Shown: one piece after another, positions 35,674-44,292 of the stretch
Layout: every line of letters starts with the position of its first letter
Position numbering within the stretch: position 1 is the first letter of the stretch
Assembly: GCA_943914475.1 (NCBI GenBank)
Contig: CALUCE010000007.1
Coordinates: 1-64,000, forward strand
Length of the DNA: 64,000 nucleotides
Direction: 5' to 3'
Origin: an uncultured Anaerococcus sp.
Lineage (GTDB): Bacteria > Bacillota > Clostridia > Tissierellales > Peptoniphilaceae
Made by a program: the position numbers and the translations under genes
The notes under the pieces: generated by a model
Database searches by the model: none
Told to the model about the DNA's origin: nothing
The model's input: the letters and a program-made list of their open reading frames with translations, nothing else

Positions 35674-36356
35674 TAGAATACCTCCTCAAAATATTCTTCT
35701 ATGCCCATATTTTCTTCTTTCCTAAGCTCATCTACTGACTTATTTAAAAATACCTTGCCATCATTGATAAAGACAGCCCTATCAAGCATGGGTTCTATTT
35801 GTGAAATCAAGTGAGTTGATATAATCATAAGTCCATTTTCATCATAATTATCTAGGATTACTTGAAGAATTTTCTTTCTTGCTGCTGGGTCCACCCCACT
35901 CATAGGCTCATCCATAAGATATACTTTTGCCTTTCTTGAAAGTGTTAGGGCTATTTGGACCTTATCCTTCATTCCCTTGGACATCTCCTTAAGTTTCATA
36001 CCGAGATTAAGTCCAAAGTCTTTTATTATTTTCTCAAATTTTTCACCATCAAAGTCTTCAAAGAATTCCTCATAAAATCCTTTTAGGTCACTTAGCCTAT
36101 ATTTGTCATTAAAAGGAATATGATCTGCTTGGTAGGAAACAAAAAATTTACTTTCCCATGATGGTCTAATGTGGTTGATTTCAACCTCCCCTTTATAGGT
36201 CATCTCAAGACCTGCCAAAATTCTTAAAAGTGTAGTTTTTCCTGATCCGTTTGGACCAACGAGTCCCACTATTTGCCCACCTTCTAGTTTTAAAGAAAAA
36301 TCATCCAAGACCTTGTTTGATCTGTAGCTTATACTTAAATTTTCTATATTAATCAT
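35673..36356 (-). CDS. ABC transporter ATP-binding protein
   Basis: ATPase of 227 residues from ATG 36356, which has GGAGG 6 bases upstream; the reading from 36380 would run back through that site. Walker A is GPNGSGKTT, Walker B is YLMDEPMSGVD, and the signature LSGGQ is degenerate (MSKGMKDK), as is common in the YtrB/BcrA subfamily. It overlaps the regulator gene by 8 bases and pairs with the downstream permease. Confidence 0.92.
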   Translation of the reverse strand: MINIENLSISYRSNKVLDDFSLKLEGGQIVGLVGPNGSGKTTLLRILAGLEMTYKGEVEINHIRPSWESKFFVSYQADHIPFNDKYRLSDLKGFYEEFFEDFDGEKFEKIIKDFGLNLGMKLKEMSKGMKDKVQIALTLSRKAKVYLMDEPMSGVDPAARKKILQVILDNYDENGLMIISTHLISQIEPMLDRAVFINDGKVFLNKSVDELRKEENMGIEEYFEEVF

Positions 36357-36714
36357 CATCTTCCTCCCAATATTGATCAAGTTTTCTCATGGCTTCATTT
36401 TTTCCTATTTTAAGAGCCATAGACTTTTCTATAAAGTCATCACAAGCCTGGTTAAAGGCCCTATCGCCCAATTTATCTATTAGTTTTTTATCTTCAGTAA
36501 CAAATCTGCCCAGGGTTCTTTGACTTTCACAAAGTCCTTCTCTTTCTAGTTCTTGGAGAGCTCTTTGGACTGTGTTGGGATTTACCTGGTAGGCTTGGGC
36601 CAGGTTTCTCACAGAGTCTATTTTTTCTCCACTCTTCCATTTACCAGATGAAATTTTTGCCTTAAAGTCTTCTAGCAGTTGAAGATATATAGGTCTATCA
36701 TTATCAAATTCCAC
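36349..36714 (-). CDS. GntR-family regulator, YtrA subfamily
   Basis: Short GntR protein of 121 residues: an N-terminal winged helix (PIYLQLLEDFKAKISSGKW, then VNPNTVQRALQELEREGL) with only a short tail, the YtrA form. It starts at GTG 36714 with GGTGGTGAT upstream. It probably represses its own ABC operon. TGTATT and AATACA arms at 36738-36765 in the promoter region may be its operator. Confidence 0.88.
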   Translation of the reverse strand: MEFDNDRPIYLQLLEDFKAKISSGKWKSGEKIDSVRNLAQAYQVNPNTVQRALQELEREGLCESQRTLGRFVTEDKKLIDKLGDRAFNQACDDFIEKSMALKIGKNEAMRKLDQYWEEDDD

Positions 36715-36737
36715 ACTATCACCACCTTATGTATGAT

Positions 36738-36765
36738 TGTATTGTTGTGTTACTTCCTTAATACA
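36738..36765. promoter_or_regulatory. Possible operator of the YtrA-like regulator
   Basis: TGTATT and AATACA form an inverted repeat spaced by 16 bases, just upstream of the regulator's ribosome site. Confidence 0.35.
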
Positions 36766-36811
36766 GTTATATTATAATACTACTTTTTATTTTTTGCAAG
36801 TTTTTATAAAT

Positions 36812-36845
36812 AAAAAAATCTCACTTGGCTATAATCCTAGTGAGA
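36812..36845 (-). terminator. Terminator overlapping lipoprotein stop codon
   Basis: On the minus strand, TCTCACTAGG pairs with CCAAGTGAGA and is followed by seven T. The 5' arm contains the last two codons and the TAG stop of the lipoprotein gene. Confidence 0.85.
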
Positions 36846-37184
36846 CTTCTTGTTTTTCTTGATTTTTTCAGTTTTTATATAGGCCATGTTGCCATTGTAG
36901 TCTATGAAAACAAAGCCATCTTCCTCTTCCATGACTATTTTTACCAGGGAATCTTCCTCAAGTTTATCAAAACTTGTATCCTCATCCTTATCGCTATACA
37001 TAAGGGTGTCTTTTTTTACTGGATAGAGGCCGTCAATTTGTAGTTCTTCTTTTTTCTTTTTATCCTTACTAAGTTCCGTAGACGGGTGGGTAAGCTCTAT
37101 ATCCTTTTTTTGATAACTTTGGTCAGCCTTCATCCCACAGGAAGTAAGGCTTAGTACTAAAAATAAAACTAGTAACTTATTTAT
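36837..37184 (-). CDS. SH3-like lipoprotein with apparent AUA start
   Basis: The conventional ATG at 37133 gives a 98-residue protein without a signal. Upstream in the same frame lies a textbook lipoprotein signal, NKLLVLFLVLSLTSC followed by Gly, with no ATG, GTG or TTG between it and an in-frame stop. The only codon that fits as a start is ATA at 37182-37184, 9 bases after the strong ribosome site AGGGGTGATC. This gives 115 residues, a lipid-anchored Cys at 16, a lysine-rich linker and a C-terminal SH3-like segment (DGLYPVKKDTLMYSD onward). The gene overlaps the CpsD-like gene by 8 bases and closes the exopolysaccharide-type operon. Function unknown; a wall-binding role is likely. Confidence 0.7.
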   Translation of the reverse strand: MNKLLVLFLVLSLTSCGMKADQSYQKKDIELTHPSTELSKDKKKKEELQIDGLYPVKKDTLMYSDKDEDTSFDKLEEDSLVKIVMEEEDGFVFIDYNGNMAYIKTEKIKKNKKSH

Positions 37185-37707
37185 GGTAGATCACCCCTAA
37201 GATGTTAAAACCTAAGTCATTAAGCTCAGCTCGTCTTAGATTAAAGTCATTTTTGTCTGTTTCTTCTTCTCTTACCAAAAGGACTTTTCCATCTTCAAAG
37301 GCACTGGTAAAGTAGGCTTGGGAAGATTTTAGGGGCTTTTCATTAATAAGTATATAGTCAAAATCATCCTTAGCCTTTAAGATAAGATCTACAAAATTCT
37401 TACTTTCTATAAGCATCTCTACATCATCTGACTGGGTAAAGTTTAGTCTGTAGAGTTTTCCATCTTGTAAAAATTCTCCTTCTCCTCTTAAGAGTTGGTT
37501 GATATTGGCAAAGTCAGGGTCCTTTTGTCCTTGATTATCAAGGTCTATAAGCAAAACTTTTTTTACCTTGGCCATAGTTTGGGCAAGGTCGTAAGAAATT
37601 TTGGATGATGATTTTTCTCCCAGACCTGCTAGGCCAAAGGAGCCCTTAGGCATCTTGGCAGATATTTTGGCAAATATTTTTCTATATTGGTCTTTATTAT
37701 TCTTCAT
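37177..37707 (-). CDS. Degenerate CpsD-like ATPase
   Basis: Protein of 176 residues resembling the cytoplasmic BY-kinase CpsD/CapB by position and by the motif KKVLLIDLDNQGQ (Walker A' region). The P-loop is altered: where CpsD has GEGKS, this has GLGEKSSSK, lacking the GK[ST] core. The tyrosine-rich tail of true kinases is also absent. It is encoded after a Wzz-like gene with an 11-base overlap. It may be a pseudokinase that still binds the Wzz-like protein to control polymer length. Confidence 0.65.
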   Translation of the reverse strand: MKNNKDQYRKIFAKISAKMPKGSFGLAGLGEKSSSKISYDLAQTMAKVKKVLLIDLDNQGQKDPDFANINQLLRGEGEFLQDGKLYRLNFTQSDDVEMLIESKNFVDLILKAKDDFDYILINEKPLKSSQAYFTSAFEDGKVLLVREEETDKNDFNLRRAELNDLGFNILGVIYHK

Positions 37708-38350
37708 CTATAACTCCTAAAACATCTATCCCTAGGTCTCTTATATATTGTTCGTCTTTTATCTTTTGACTTACCACTTCCTTTAAACATACAAAAAGTA
37801 AGCTAAGGAAAAATCCAAGTACAAGACCTACAAGTCCATACTTAATAGTATCTTGCTTGCTATCATTTTTTACAGAAACTTCTTGGAGGTAGTCAAGATT
37901 GTCAGTTTTTAAATAGTCTTTGACATAAAGTTTAAACTTTTCACATATGGTCTTTAGGCTATCAGCTGCCTTGTCTTCATTATCGCTTATTAGTTCAAAG
38001 CTTATAATGCCTGCTTGAGAGTTTACCTCTGTTGTAAGGCTTGCCTTTAATTCCCTAGGGCTTATATCTTTAAGGCCCAAATCTTCTATGGCATCCCTGT
38101 ATATATCCTCTGATGTAAGGATTTGGGAATAGATATTTGATAGTTTTTCATTTAATAATAGTTTGTTGTATGAAATTTCTTCATCGTCATTGCCCACTAT
38201 AATCATAACAGTGCGGGCAGTATATTCTTGATCTTTTATAAACTTGCCATAGACTCCTCCCAAAACTCCCAAAAGAAGAGTTACAGACAGGATTAGGGCA
38301 AGTTTTCTTTTTAGAGCCTTAAATAGCTCATAAGTAGTAATTTTTTCCAT
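37697..38350 (-). CDS. Wzz/CapA-like chain-length determinant
   Basis: Protein of 217 residues with membrane segments near both ends (about 17-36 and 172-189) and an extracellular domain in between, the Wzz/YveK layout. It usually sets polysaccharide chain length and activates a partner BY-kinase in Gram-positives. It lies between the EpsG-like polymerase and the CpsD-like ATPase. Confidence 0.82.
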   Translation of the reverse strand: MEKITTYELFKALKRKLALILSVTLLLGVLGGVYGKFIKDQEYTARTVMIIVGNDDEEISYNKLLLNEKLSNIYSQILTSEDIYRDAIEDLGLKDISPRELKASLTTEVNSQAGIISFELISDNEDKAADSLKTICEKFKLYVKDYLKTDNLDYLQEVSVKNDSKQDTIKYGLVGLVLGFFLSLLFVCLKEVVSQKIKDEQYIRDLGIDVLGVIDEE

Positions 38351-38360
38351 TTTTTCTCCT

Positions 38361-39482
38361 TTAAGTTGTAAGTGAAGCTATAGCATTAAGATTTGTAAAG
38401 AAAAAATCATAAGGCGGAGCTTTATGCATCAAATATATGGCGTAGGGCAAGACAAAAACCAAGACCGAAAGGCCTATGAGAAATGCCCCTAATTTATCAA
38501 ACTTTCTCACATCCCTTATTACCATAGGTATATACAACATTTGTAAGATGGTAAAGAAGGTTGAAAACCTAAAAGCTATGGCTGTAGATGACCTAAATAT
38601 CAGTAGGACTATTAGAGAAAACCACATAGCCTTGATTGAGACATCTTCCATAGACATGGCCTCTACTTCCCTATCCTTGTAGTACATTAGGCTTGTGAAA
38701 AAAAGCAAAAATGCAAAAAGTATTCTGGGATCTGCAAAGGACATGGGAAAGGCAAATCTTCCTTCAAAGGTATAGGATATTATCTTGGCACCCATTCTTC
38801 CAAGTCCAATACTAGTCAAAAGCTTGGAGAAGATTCTTAGCATTTGCCTTGAAAAAATAGATAGGACAAAGGCGATACCTACAGTTCCTATTTTGAATTT
38901 CTTTCCTAAATCAAAGTGCATAAGAATCAAAAACGGTATAAGTATAACCGCTGACTTATGGAAGGAAATAGAAAAGATTAAAAATGCCAAACTTGAAAGA
39001 TAATTTCTTTTAGAATTTTGGTAAATTGACATAAGTCCCAAACCTATGGCTGTTGCTGTCCTTGAAGTGTGCATATCAAACTGGATAAAAATCGGCAAGA
39101 AAATAAGCACAGATAGGAAGGGGTTGGCACTTTCCTTGGCTGTTAGGTAGAAGGTAGGTAGGATAGAAAGAAAATTCATTATAACTATAACCCACTGCCT
39201 AGATAGACCCAGACTATTTGTTATAAAGGAAAATAGTCTAAAGGAAAATTCTACCGGATAAGAAAAATTAAGGACCCTAGAAAAGTTAGTCCCTATATTC
39301 TTGGTAAACCATAAGTAATTATAATAATCTCCATCTCCAGTCCCCCTCAGGGCTGCAAAAAGAAACATTATTAAAAACATCAGGCCTAGACTTATGTTTT
39401 TTTCTTTTTCTTTTGAAAAATCTATACAAGAATTGATAATAAAAAGAATTAATTCAATACTTGTAAAAATAAAAAAACCCAT
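38361..39482 (-). CDS. EpsG-like polysaccharide polymerase
   Basis: Membrane protein of 373 residues with about ten hydrophobic segments and the EpsG-family pattern FAALRGTGDGDYYNYLWF near residues 42-59. EpsG/Wzy-type proteins polymerise surface polysaccharide repeat units. It heads a four-gene operon that has no glycosyltransferases, so the repeat units must be made elsewhere. A TATAAT box at 39496-39501 (minus strand) leaves a very short leader. Confidence 0.75.
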   Translation of the reverse strand: MGFFIFTSIELILFIINSCIDFSKEKEKNISLGLMFLIMFLFAALRGTGDGDYYNYLWFTKNIGTNFSRVLNFSYPVEFSFRLFSFITNSLGLSRQWVIVIMNFLSILPTFYLTAKESANPFLSVLIFLPIFIQFDMHTSRTATAIGLGLMSIYQNSKRNYLSSLAFLIFSISFHKSAVILIPFLILMHFDLGKKFKIGTVGIAFVLSIFSRQMLRIFSKLLTSIGLGRMGAKIISYTFEGRFAFPMSFADPRILFAFLLFFTSLMYYKDREVEAMSMEDVSIKAMWFSLIVLLIFRSSTAIAFRFSTFFTILQMLYIPMVIRDVRKFDKLGAFLIGLSVLVFVLPYAIYLMHKAPPYDFFFTNLNAIASLTT

Positions 39483-39600
39483 ATTTACTCCTTTTTTATA
39501 TTATAGCATAGAAAAAATAAAAAATTGAAAAAATGAATCTTTACAAAAGCTTTACAAGTACTTACTTTAAGCTTTACCAGGCTCATCTATCATAAACATA

Positions 39601-39725
39601 GGCTAAATTAAGAGTTAACTCTTAAATAGCCTGCCCCTTGTATTCATATCCCTCTATCAATATCTTATAATCCCCTCCCACGGATTATAAATTCTATCTC
39701 TGGTCGTCTTAGGACGACTTTTTTT
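39601..39725 (+). ncRNA. Candidate structured RNA ending in a terminator
   Basis: The gene-free stretch 39483-39842 holds three successive hairpins: GGCTA/TAGCC closing an 18-base perfect palindrome (39608-39625), then TTATAATCC with GGATTATAA (39665-39673, 39682-39690), then GTCGTC-TTAG-GACGAC (39703-39718) followed by seven T on the plus strand. No plus-strand gene precedes it. A TTTACA-like box near 39538 may be a promoter, but its -10 is weak. It may be a small RNA or a tandem transcription barrier; I recognise no known RNA family. Confidence 0.4.
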
Positions 39726-39797
39726 GTGTATTTTTTTAAAAATCCTTATTTCCATAAAAAAATTCATATATTGTTTCTGATATGTTACACTCTATGT

Positions 39798-39803
39798 TAT
39801 AAT
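39798..39803 (+). promoter_or_regulatory. -10 box of the GntR/FCD regulator gene
   Basis: A perfect TATAAT lies 39 bases before the regulator start; no good -35 box is seen, the best being TTCTGA 17 bases upstream. Confidence 0.5.
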
Positions 39804-39842
39804 AATAGGTAGAATATATAAAGGAATGGATACTAAAAAATT

Positions 39843-40523
39843 ATGGTGAACACAAACACTGAATACATGAAAGAAAACAAAATAAAAAGAGTCTTTATAA
39901 AAGACGAAGCCTACGAAAGGCTAAACAAACTCATAGTCACAGGCGAACTTGCACCTATGACAAAAATAAGGGTGGCAGACCTATCAGAACAGCTTGGCAT
40001 ATCAAGGACTCCCCTAAGAGAAGCCCTACTAAGACTAGAAAATGATGGACTTATCATATCCAAGGCCAATAGGTGGACCATGGTTGCGCCTATAAACATA
40101 AAGGATGCCCTAAACATCTACCCAATCATTTCATCTTTGGAATGTTTGGCTTTAAAGGAAGCCTTTGACAAAATTGAAGATAAGGACATAGAAGAGCTAG
40201 AAAAAATCAACGAAGATATAAAAACTATCGATCTAAATACCGACCTTCTAACAAAAATTCAACTGGACAATCTCTTCCACAAAAAAATTATAGATATGTC
40301 TGACAATGTCGAGATTTATCCTTTGATAGAAAACTTAAAAAGAAAAGTACAAAGAATGGAAATTTTCTACTATGACGACATCCAAGGATACTCAAAAACC
40401 TATGATGCCCACAAGATGATAATTGAATCCATGAAAGAAAGAGACTACGAAAAAAGTATAAAAGCTCTAAGACAAAACTGGGAAGATACCCTAGAGATCT
40501 TCTACAGACTTGACCAAGAATAA
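39843..40523 (+). CDS. GntR-family regulator, FCD type
   Basis: Protein of 226 residues with an N-terminal winged helix (ADLSEQLGISRTPLREALLRLENDGLI) and an all-helical FCD ligand domain with LFHKKIIDMSDN, of the kind that binds metals and organic acids. It is convergent with the M20 gene that ends the molybdenum-cofactor operon and may regulate part of the purine locus, though nothing in the sequence proves this. The chosen ATG lacks a close ribosome site; an internal ATG at residue 9 is a possible alternative. Confidence 0.85.
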   Translation: MVNTNTEYMKENKIKRVFIKDEAYERLNKLIVTGELAPMTKIRVADLSEQLGISRTPLREALLRLENDGLIISKANRWTMVAPINIKDALNIYPIISSLECLALKEAFDKIEDKDIEELEKINEDIKTIDLNTDLLTKIQLDNLFHKKIIDMSDNVEIYPLIENLKRKVQRMEIFYYDDIQGYSKTYDAHKMIIESMKERDYEKSIKALRQNWEDTLEIFYRLDQE

Positions 40524-40530
40524 AAAAATT

Positions 40531-40548
40531 AGGACTCCTAGGAGTCCT
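40531..40548. terminator. Bidirectional terminator
   Basis: The perfect 18-base palindrome AGGACTCCTAGGAGTCCT, with A-tract before and T-tract after, separates the convergent GntR and M20 genes. Confidence 0.88.
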
Positions 40549-40554
40549 TTTAGC

Positions 40555-41724
40555 TTACATATTCTGAGCATTTATTACTGAATTTGCCAAAGTTTCAGCT
40601 GCTGTTTTTATCCCCTTATCTGATGCAAAAAACTTTTTGCTGTGGAGGGGATTTTTTTCTATGCCACTTTCTCCAGAACCAAACCAATACATAAAGGAAG
40701 GAACTTTTCCCATAAAAAATGCAAAGTCTTCACTGGCCATGGTAGCTTCTGTATCTTCTATATTTGACTCTCCCACAACTTCTACCGCAGTCTTTTTAGC
40801 CAAATCATACATAAAATCTGTATTGTAAACCATGGGAATCCTATCTGTATAATCTATCTTATAAGAACATTCATATGCTCCTGCTATTTGTCCTACCATA
40901 GTCTCCATCCTTGCTATGGCCCTATCAAAACTTCTTTGGTCAAGAGACCTAATGGTTGCAGTCATGGTCACAGAATCAACCACAAGATTATCTTTGGATC
41001 CACCGTTTATGGAATTAATGGAAAGAAGGTTTGATCTTTGGGGATTCATATTTCTACTTATTATAGTTTGAAGACTCATAACTATATTTGAGGCACAGAC
41101 TATAGGATCTATGTTTAGGTGGGGATTTGATCCATGGCCTCCCTTGCCAATAATTTCTATCTTAAAGTTGGTCTTTGTAGACATAAGGGGACCCTTTTTC
41201 AAAATTACTTTCCCATAATCTACCAAAGGCCAATTGTGAAGGCCAAAAAAGTAAGATATCTTTTCCTTGTCAAAAAGCCCCAAGTCAACCAGTTCTTTGG
41301 CGCCCTTGGTAGTCTCTTCTGAATTTTGAAAGACAAAGATCACATCGCCTTTTAAGTCCTTCCTGTTTTTGTATAAAATCTTAAAGGCTCCAAGTAGGCT
41401 TGCCATATGAAAGTCATGGCCGCAAGCATGCATAAGACCATCTTTAAGGGACTTGTAAGAAAGATTGTTTTCTTCATCTTGCCTTATAGCATCTATATCA
41501 GACCTAAGCCCAACACATTTTCCAGCCTTTCCGGTCTTTATTTTAAAGACTAGGCCTGTTTTTAAGGGAAGATCTATGATTTCAACATCTTCATAGTCCT
41601 TTATAAAGTTTTTTAAAATGTATGTAGTCCTATATTCCTCACCAGAGATTTCTGGATATTGGTGAAAGTCGTGTCTAATGGAAATTATTTCTTCTAAATC
41701 TTTTTCATCTATCCTTAAAGTCAT
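40555..41724 (-). CDS. M20-family amidohydrolase
   Basis: Metal-dependent amidohydrolase of 389 residues (N-acyl amino acid amidohydrolase/IAA-amino acid hydrolase type). Motifs include RHDFHQYPEISGEE, GLRSDIDAI, HACGHDFHMA (metal ligands) and FQNSEETTKGA. It begins 12 bases after the molybdopterin-binding gene and so belongs to that operon. Its role there could be hydrolysis of a ring-opened purine fragment or an unrelated acyl amino acid; the sequence does not tell. Confidence 0.88.
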   Translation of the reverse strand: MTLRIDEKDLEEIISIRHDFHQYPEISGEEYRTTYILKNFIKDYEDVEIIDLPLKTGLVFKIKTGKAGKCVGLRSDIDAIRQDEENNLSYKSLKDGLMHACGHDFHMASLLGAFKILYKNRKDLKGDVIFVFQNSEETTKGAKELVDLGLFDKEKISYFFGLHNWPLVDYGKVILKKGPLMSTKTNFKIEIIGKGGHGSNPHLNIDPIVCASNIVMSLQTIISRNMNPQRSNLLSINSINGGSKDNLVVDSVTMTATIRSLDQRSFDRAIARMETMVGQIAGAYECSYKIDYTDRIPMVYNTDFMYDLAKKTAVEVVGESNIEDTEATMASEDFAFFMGKVPSFMYWFGSGESGIEKNPLHSKKFFASDKGIKTAAETLANSVINAQNM

Positions 41725-41736
41725 TTTTTCCTTCTT

Positions 41737-42714
41737 CTATAAAAGTCCGCCTTCACCCATTTCTGTAAAGTCCGATTTTTTTAAATCAAGTCCTGCAAAA
41801 ATTCTTGGTAAGAAAAAATCAAGGCTGGTAATATCTGCATGGATGGAAGCTCCTGGGACACCAACAAGGTAGGTATCTTTATTTTTACCAACTGTTAACA
41901 TATTGCCTGGCTGCATGGGTAGGCCTTGGATAATAAAATTATCAGACATATCCCTAATCACAGATGGGGTTAAGTCATCAGGGTCTACGCTCATACCTCC
42001 AGAAAAGATAATAAGATCACAGCCCTTGTCCAAAAATTCTTGGCAGCTTTCTTCTATAAGCTTAAGGTCATCAGGGCACTTTCTTACTTCCAAGATATCT
42101 GCATCAAAAGATGACAGTTTTCTTCTTATTACCGGTTCAAAAAGATCTTTGATCCTGCCATAATAAATTTCACTTCCCGTGATTATAATACCAACTTTTA
42201 GGTTTTTAAATTCTCTCACCTCAAAGACTGGTCCATATTTTTCTGCTAATTTTTTTGTATAGTCTACTTCTTCTCTTTGGGTATAAAGAGGAATTATCCT
42301 TCCTCCAACCAACTTATCTCCAGCATTTACAAAAGTATAGTTCTTTTTTGTAGCAAAGGTATAAATACCTCTTTGATTTAAATCCAAAAGAGCCTTGCTA
42401 TTTAAGAGGAAAAGACCCTTGGTCTTACTTTCAAAGGAAATTTTTCCTTCTGATGGACCAACTAAGTTCATATTTTCTCCAGCAAGAAGAGGAGCCACTT
42501 CTTCTATGGCATCTTCTTCATGAACTTGGTCCTCTTCAAACTCTCCAACATAGACATGGCCCTTGCCTATGTCTTTTAAGATTTCGAGGTCTTCTTTTTT
42601 TACTATATGACCTCTTTTAAAGACTACTCCCTTAAAACCATCCTCCCTTATTCCTGTCATATCATGTAAGAGGGGTTTGTTTAGAGCCTCTTCTATCCTA
42701 ACTTTTTTTATCAT
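41737..42714 (-). CDS. Molybdopterin-binding protein, MoeA/MogA-like
   Basis: Protein of 325 residues whose C-terminal half carries the MPT-binding fold (VGIIITGSEIYYGRIKD, IIFSGGMSVDPDDLTP, LPMQPGNMLTVG). The N-terminal half lacks the full MoeA domains. In operons with YqeB and MocA it probably inserts or handles the molybdenum cofactor of the adjacent hydroxylases. It overlaps the XdhC-type gene by 4 bases. Confidence 0.85.
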   Translation of the reverse strand: MIKKVRIEEALNKPLLHDMTGIREDGFKGVVFKRGHIVKKEDLEILKDIGKGHVYVGEFEEDQVHEEDAIEEVAPLLAGENMNLVGPSEGKISFESKTKGLFLLNSKALLDLNQRGIYTFATKKNYTFVNAGDKLVGGRIIPLYTQREEVDYTKKLAEKYGPVFEVREFKNLKVGIIITGSEIYYGRIKDLFEPVIRRKLSSFDADILEVRKCPDDLKLIEESCQEFLDKGCDLIIFSGGMSVDPDDLTPSVIRDMSDNFIIQGLPMQPGNMLTVGKNKDTYLVGVPGASIHADITSLDFFLPRIFAGLDLKKSDFTEMGEGGLL

Positions 42715-43493
42715 AAATCTTTCCTATATTTATCATTTTTTACTGCTAGTAGCTCTGCCATTATGGATATGGCAATTTCTTCTACCCTACCATTGTCTAT
42801 ATCAAAACCAATAGGGGTATGGATTTTTTCCAAAAGTTCATCTTTTATTCCCAATTCCCTTAAATCATCAAAGACTAGCTTTATCTTATGCCTTGAACCT
42901 ATCATACCTATATACTTATAGTCCTTGTCGAGGACATTTTTTAAGACATCTTTGTCGGAATTTGTAGTACAAATTACTATATAGGTGGAATCTTTGGAAA
43001 AATCTATATGATCATTTGCTTCTTTGGCTGACATGGCAAGGAAATTTTTCACATCTTTCAGGTCTTCTTTTTCTTTGTAGTCTTCTCTCTCATCAACCAC
43101 AGTCACATCAAAACCAGTCTTTACTGCAACCCTAGCAAGCTTTTGACCAACATGGCCTGCTCCATAAATTATAAGTTGGGGCTGGGGACTAAAAACCTTG
43201 ATATATCCCTTGTTGTGACCGCCACAAATCATATTTAAGTCTGAGGACTTGTTTAGCTTGTGGTCAAAGACATCATCCTTACCATTTTCTATGGCCTTTA
43301 TGGTCTTTTTTATAACTTCATATTCCAGAGGTCCTCCGCCTATGGTTCCAAAAGTTTCCCCATCTTCAAAGACTGCCATCATAGAATCATTGGCTCCAGG
43401 GACAGACCCCTTGGCTTCTGTAATAAAAACAAGGGCAGCTTTCTTGCCCTTAGAAACTTCCTTTACTATTTTTTCAAGAATCTCTACTTGCAT
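42711..43493 (-). CDS. XdhC-family cofactor maturation protein
   Basis: Protein of 260 residues with an N-terminal XdhC/CoxI region (GSVPGANDSMM, FGTIGGGPLEYE) and a C-terminal Rossmann domain (IYGAGHVGQKLARVAVKTGF). XdhC binds molybdenum cofactor, promotes its sulfuration and delivers it to xanthine dehydrogenase. It overlaps yqeB by 20 bases. This is a maturation factor and is distinct from the iron-sulfur subunit sometimes also named XdhC. Confidence 0.88.
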   Translation of the reverse strand: MQVEILEKIVKEVSKGKKAALVFITEAKGSVPGANDSMMAVFEDGETFGTIGGGPLEYEVIKKTIKAIENGKDDVFDHKLNKSSDLNMICGGHNKGYIKVFSPQPQLIIYGAGHVGQKLARVAVKTGFDVTVVDEREDYKEKEDLKDVKNFLAMSAKEANDHIDFSKDSTYIVICTTNSDKDVLKNVLDKDYKYIGMIGSRHKIKLVFDDLRELGIKDELLEKIHTPIGFDIDNGRVEEIAISIMAELLAVKNDKYRKDL

Positions 43494-44292
43494 TTTCTTC
43501 TAATCTCCTCCTAAGAATTAAAATCCCCTCAAGGACTCCGCCACCTATGGCTCTTGCCTTATCAGAAATGGTATAGGCATTTTCTTTGACAACCCTAGGA
43601 TCTACATCTCCAATCTTTAGTCCCTTACTTACTATGGACCCATTTCCTATCATGCCCCTGACCATACCGTCAAGACCTGACCTAACTTCTTTGCCATCTA
43701 CCAGGGCAAGGACTTGGCCCTTTTTTACTACTTGGCCTATATCTTTTAAAACCTCAATTTGACCATGGCCAGGAGATCTGAGTAATCTTTCTATGGTAAA
43801 GCCTTGGATATTGCCTGGCTGACCAGTATTTACTTCTGCTTTTCCTTCAAAGATAAGTCGACCTAAGTCATGGCCCCTGTTGGTTTCTATAACAAGGTCT
43901 ACATCACTTCCTGCAGTAAAACCTGGCCCCAGGCCTATGGTTATGGGTGCCATATCTTTTTTGGTGCCAAGATTTTTTTTGGCAAGAATTGCATCAACTA
44001 GGGCAAGAGGTTTTAGTTTTTCTATATATTCTCCTTTTTCATCTGCTATGATTGGGATATAGTCCTCTTTGAAGGCTTTTTCTATGCCAGCAAGGTCATA
44101 TACTCTTTTTACCTTTATATCTTCTATCTGAACCTCGCCTTCAAACATGGCAGATGCACAGGCTACATGTCTTCTTATACAAAGAGGTTTATCCTTTTCC
44201 AAAATCAAAACCCTAAAGCCTGACCTATAAACTTTTTGTATAGAGCCTGTTGCTATATCTCCTCCACCCCTAAAAATAACCAGTTTATTCAT
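43474..44292 (-). CDS. yqeB: Selenium-dependent Mo cofactor protein YqeB
   Basis: Protein of 272 residues of the YqeB family, found with selenium-dependent molybdenum hydroxylases. FRGGGDIATGSIQKVYRSGF starts the Rossmann-type domain, followed by CIRRHVACASAMFEGE. It is thought to help form the labile selenium centre that replaces the sulfido ligand of the cofactor. It overlaps mocA by 8 bases. Confidence 0.9.
   Translation of the reverse strand: MNKLVIFRGGGDIATGSIQKVYRSGFRVLILEKDKPLCIRRHVACASAMFEGEVQIEDIKVKRVYDLAGIEKAFKEDYIPIIADEKGEYIEKLKPLALVDAILAKKNLGTKKDMAPITIGLGPGFTAGSDVDLVIETNRGHDLGRLIFEGKAEVNTGQPGNIQGFTIERLLRSPGHGQIEVLKDIGQVVKKGQVLALVDGKEVRSGLDGMVRGMIGNGSIVSKGLKIGDVDPRVVKENAYTISDKARAIGGGVLEGILILRRRLEENASRDS

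Noticed and set aside
39826..39849. Possible leader peptide MDTKKLW overlapping the GntR/FCD start
   Set aside because: The AAGGA ribosome site abuts the ATG with no spacer, so initiation there is unlikely.
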